A DNA stretch of 10,000 nt. Origin: Halocaridina rubra. Lineage: Eukaryota; Arthropoda; Malacostraca; Decapoda; Atyidae. The position numbers were made by a program, and so were the translations under genes. Positions 9,657-10,000 of this stretch are shown in pieces. The notes beneath the pieces are model-generated. The model was given only the letters and a program-made list of their open reading frames with translations, did not search any database and was not told the origin of the DNA. The stretch spans positions 1 to 10,000 of the forward strand of contig JAXCGZ010016316.1 in NCBI GenBank assembly GCA_037179515.1, in the 5' to 3' direction. The number at the start of each line of letters is the position of its first letter. Within the stretch, counting starts at the first letter, position 1.

Positions 9657-10000
9657 AAATTTTTCTTCTCTTCTTCATTTCTTTCATCATTTAACCTTCT
9701 TGCCTCTTGCAACAAGTTTTTGATCTTTCCCATCTCTTCCTGTGTTCTGTATCGTCTAATGAACACTTCTTTGCATTCTTGAAGGTCTTTTAGACTTTTT
9801 TTTCTCAACAATATTTCCCTACATGTCTCCCCTCTCTCAAAGGTTACTTTTGTTGGTCTCGGCTTTCCTTCCCTCGAATATTTACCTGGTTGGTGTATGT
9901 TTACAATATCCTCAGGACCACATACTACTCCAAGCTTTCTTATCAGGTCTACAACGTTAGCTTTATTTTCTTCAAGTCTCCCCTGCCATGTTGGCTCCTG
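9581..10000 (-). CDS. ORF1-like LINE protein, C-terminal part (runs off window)
   Basis: An open frame of 139 codons enters from the right edge and ends at TAA 9581-9583. It holds a small-domain core (LIRKLGVV, HQPGKYSREGKPRPTKVTF) followed by a basic and acidic helix-rich stretch (EVFIRRYRTQEEM, LLQEARRLNDERNEEEKK). This order, a G-x-Y/x-R and RP-x-K-V-x-F strand followed by an 'IRRD-T-EE' type helix, resembles the RNA-binding-like C-terminal domain of many CR1/L1-type ORF1 proteins, which coat the element RNA. That is family resemblance from memory, not a search. No start is inside the window. The last ~25 residues overlap the endonuclease frame by 76 bases in the -1 relation, so the final residues may not be the natural end. 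Confidence 0.6.
   Translation of the reverse strand, partial: QEPTWQGRLEENKANVVDLIRKLGVVCGPEDIVNIHQPGKYSREGKPRPTKVTFERGETCREILLRKKSLKDLQECKEVFIRRYRTQEEMGKIKNLLQEARRLNDERNEEEKKNFCYRILPDKGEIKKIMTEDQGMGPH
9656..9662 (-). other. Candidate -1 frameshift heptamer A_AAT_TTT
   Basis: In the ORF1-like frame the codons read AAG AAA AAT TTT TGT. The seven bases A_AAT_TTT fit X_XXY_YYZ, and slipping back one base continues exactly into the endonuclease frame (TTG TTA CAG...), which has no ATG of its own here. I see no strong stem-loop in the following 60 bases. The alternative is a one-base homopolymer indel in the A5T5 run, or a sequencing error. Confidence 0.35.

Larger units (their letters stand above)
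6666..10000 (-). mobile_element. CR1/L2-type LINE, copy 2, continues beyond window
   Basis: This is the longer copy: 3' tail repeats, 3' hairpin, RT, full endonuclease and the C-terminal part of an ORF1-like protein. Its 5' end lies right of base 10000. The differences from copy 1 are a scatter of substitutions plus a few small indels, suggesting a recent common source. It has only one nonsense codon and one clear frameshift over about 2.9 kb, plus the frame change at 9656-9662. Confidence 0.93.

Overview
The window looks like intergenic, repeat-dominated DNA from an arthropod nuclear genome. A decapod crustacean (crab, shrimp or crayfish) is my best guess. The basis is kilobase-scale dinucleotide and tetranucleotide microsatellites, degenerate tRNA-derived repeats with internal Pol III boxes, and LINEs of CR1/L2 type. 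The taxon is an inference. I see no host protein-coding gene.

Layout. 3-143 is a (CT)n tract and 206-316 a (TA)n/(TG)n tract, followed by about 340 bp of AT-rich DNA ending in a 14-base A run (643-656). 657-2657 is an array of a 272-275 bp unit, each carrying a 71-bp tRNA-like sequence with recognisable A and B boxes. Four full units and a partial fifth point one way (tRNA on the minus strand). At 1800/1801 the array flips, and three full units plus a partial one point the other way. 2658-3928 is 1.27 kb of almost unbroken alternating pyrimidine-purine microsatellite, with (TA)n, (TATG)n, (CATG)n and (TG)n domains.

The rest is two same-orientation (minus strand) copies of one LINE family. 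Copy 1 (3927-6515) is 5'-truncated inside the endonuclease domain. Copy 2 (6666-10000) continues past the right edge and also carries the end of an ORF1-like domain. A 150-bp (TG)n/(TATG)n tract separates them. Each copy encodes an apurinic-type endonuclease and a reverse transcriptase, then a C-terminal tail with no RNase H seen. Each ends in a 3' hairpin and two 14-bp tail repeats. Both are disabled, but by different lesions: copy 1 has two nonsense codons, a 1-bp insertion and a 7-bp deletion, while copy 2 has one nonsense codon and a 1-bp deletion. They therefore look like independently decayed descendants of a recently active source.

The points most worth following are: the inverted tRNA-unit array, with a conserved but non-standard tRNA fold and an upstream TATA-like element; a possible -1 frameshift heptamer exactly where the ORF1-like and endonuclease frames overlap in copy 2; the (CA)n tract on both sides of LINE copy 1, suggesting insertion into a microsatellite; and the alternating-phase conservation across the 1.27-kb microsatellite.
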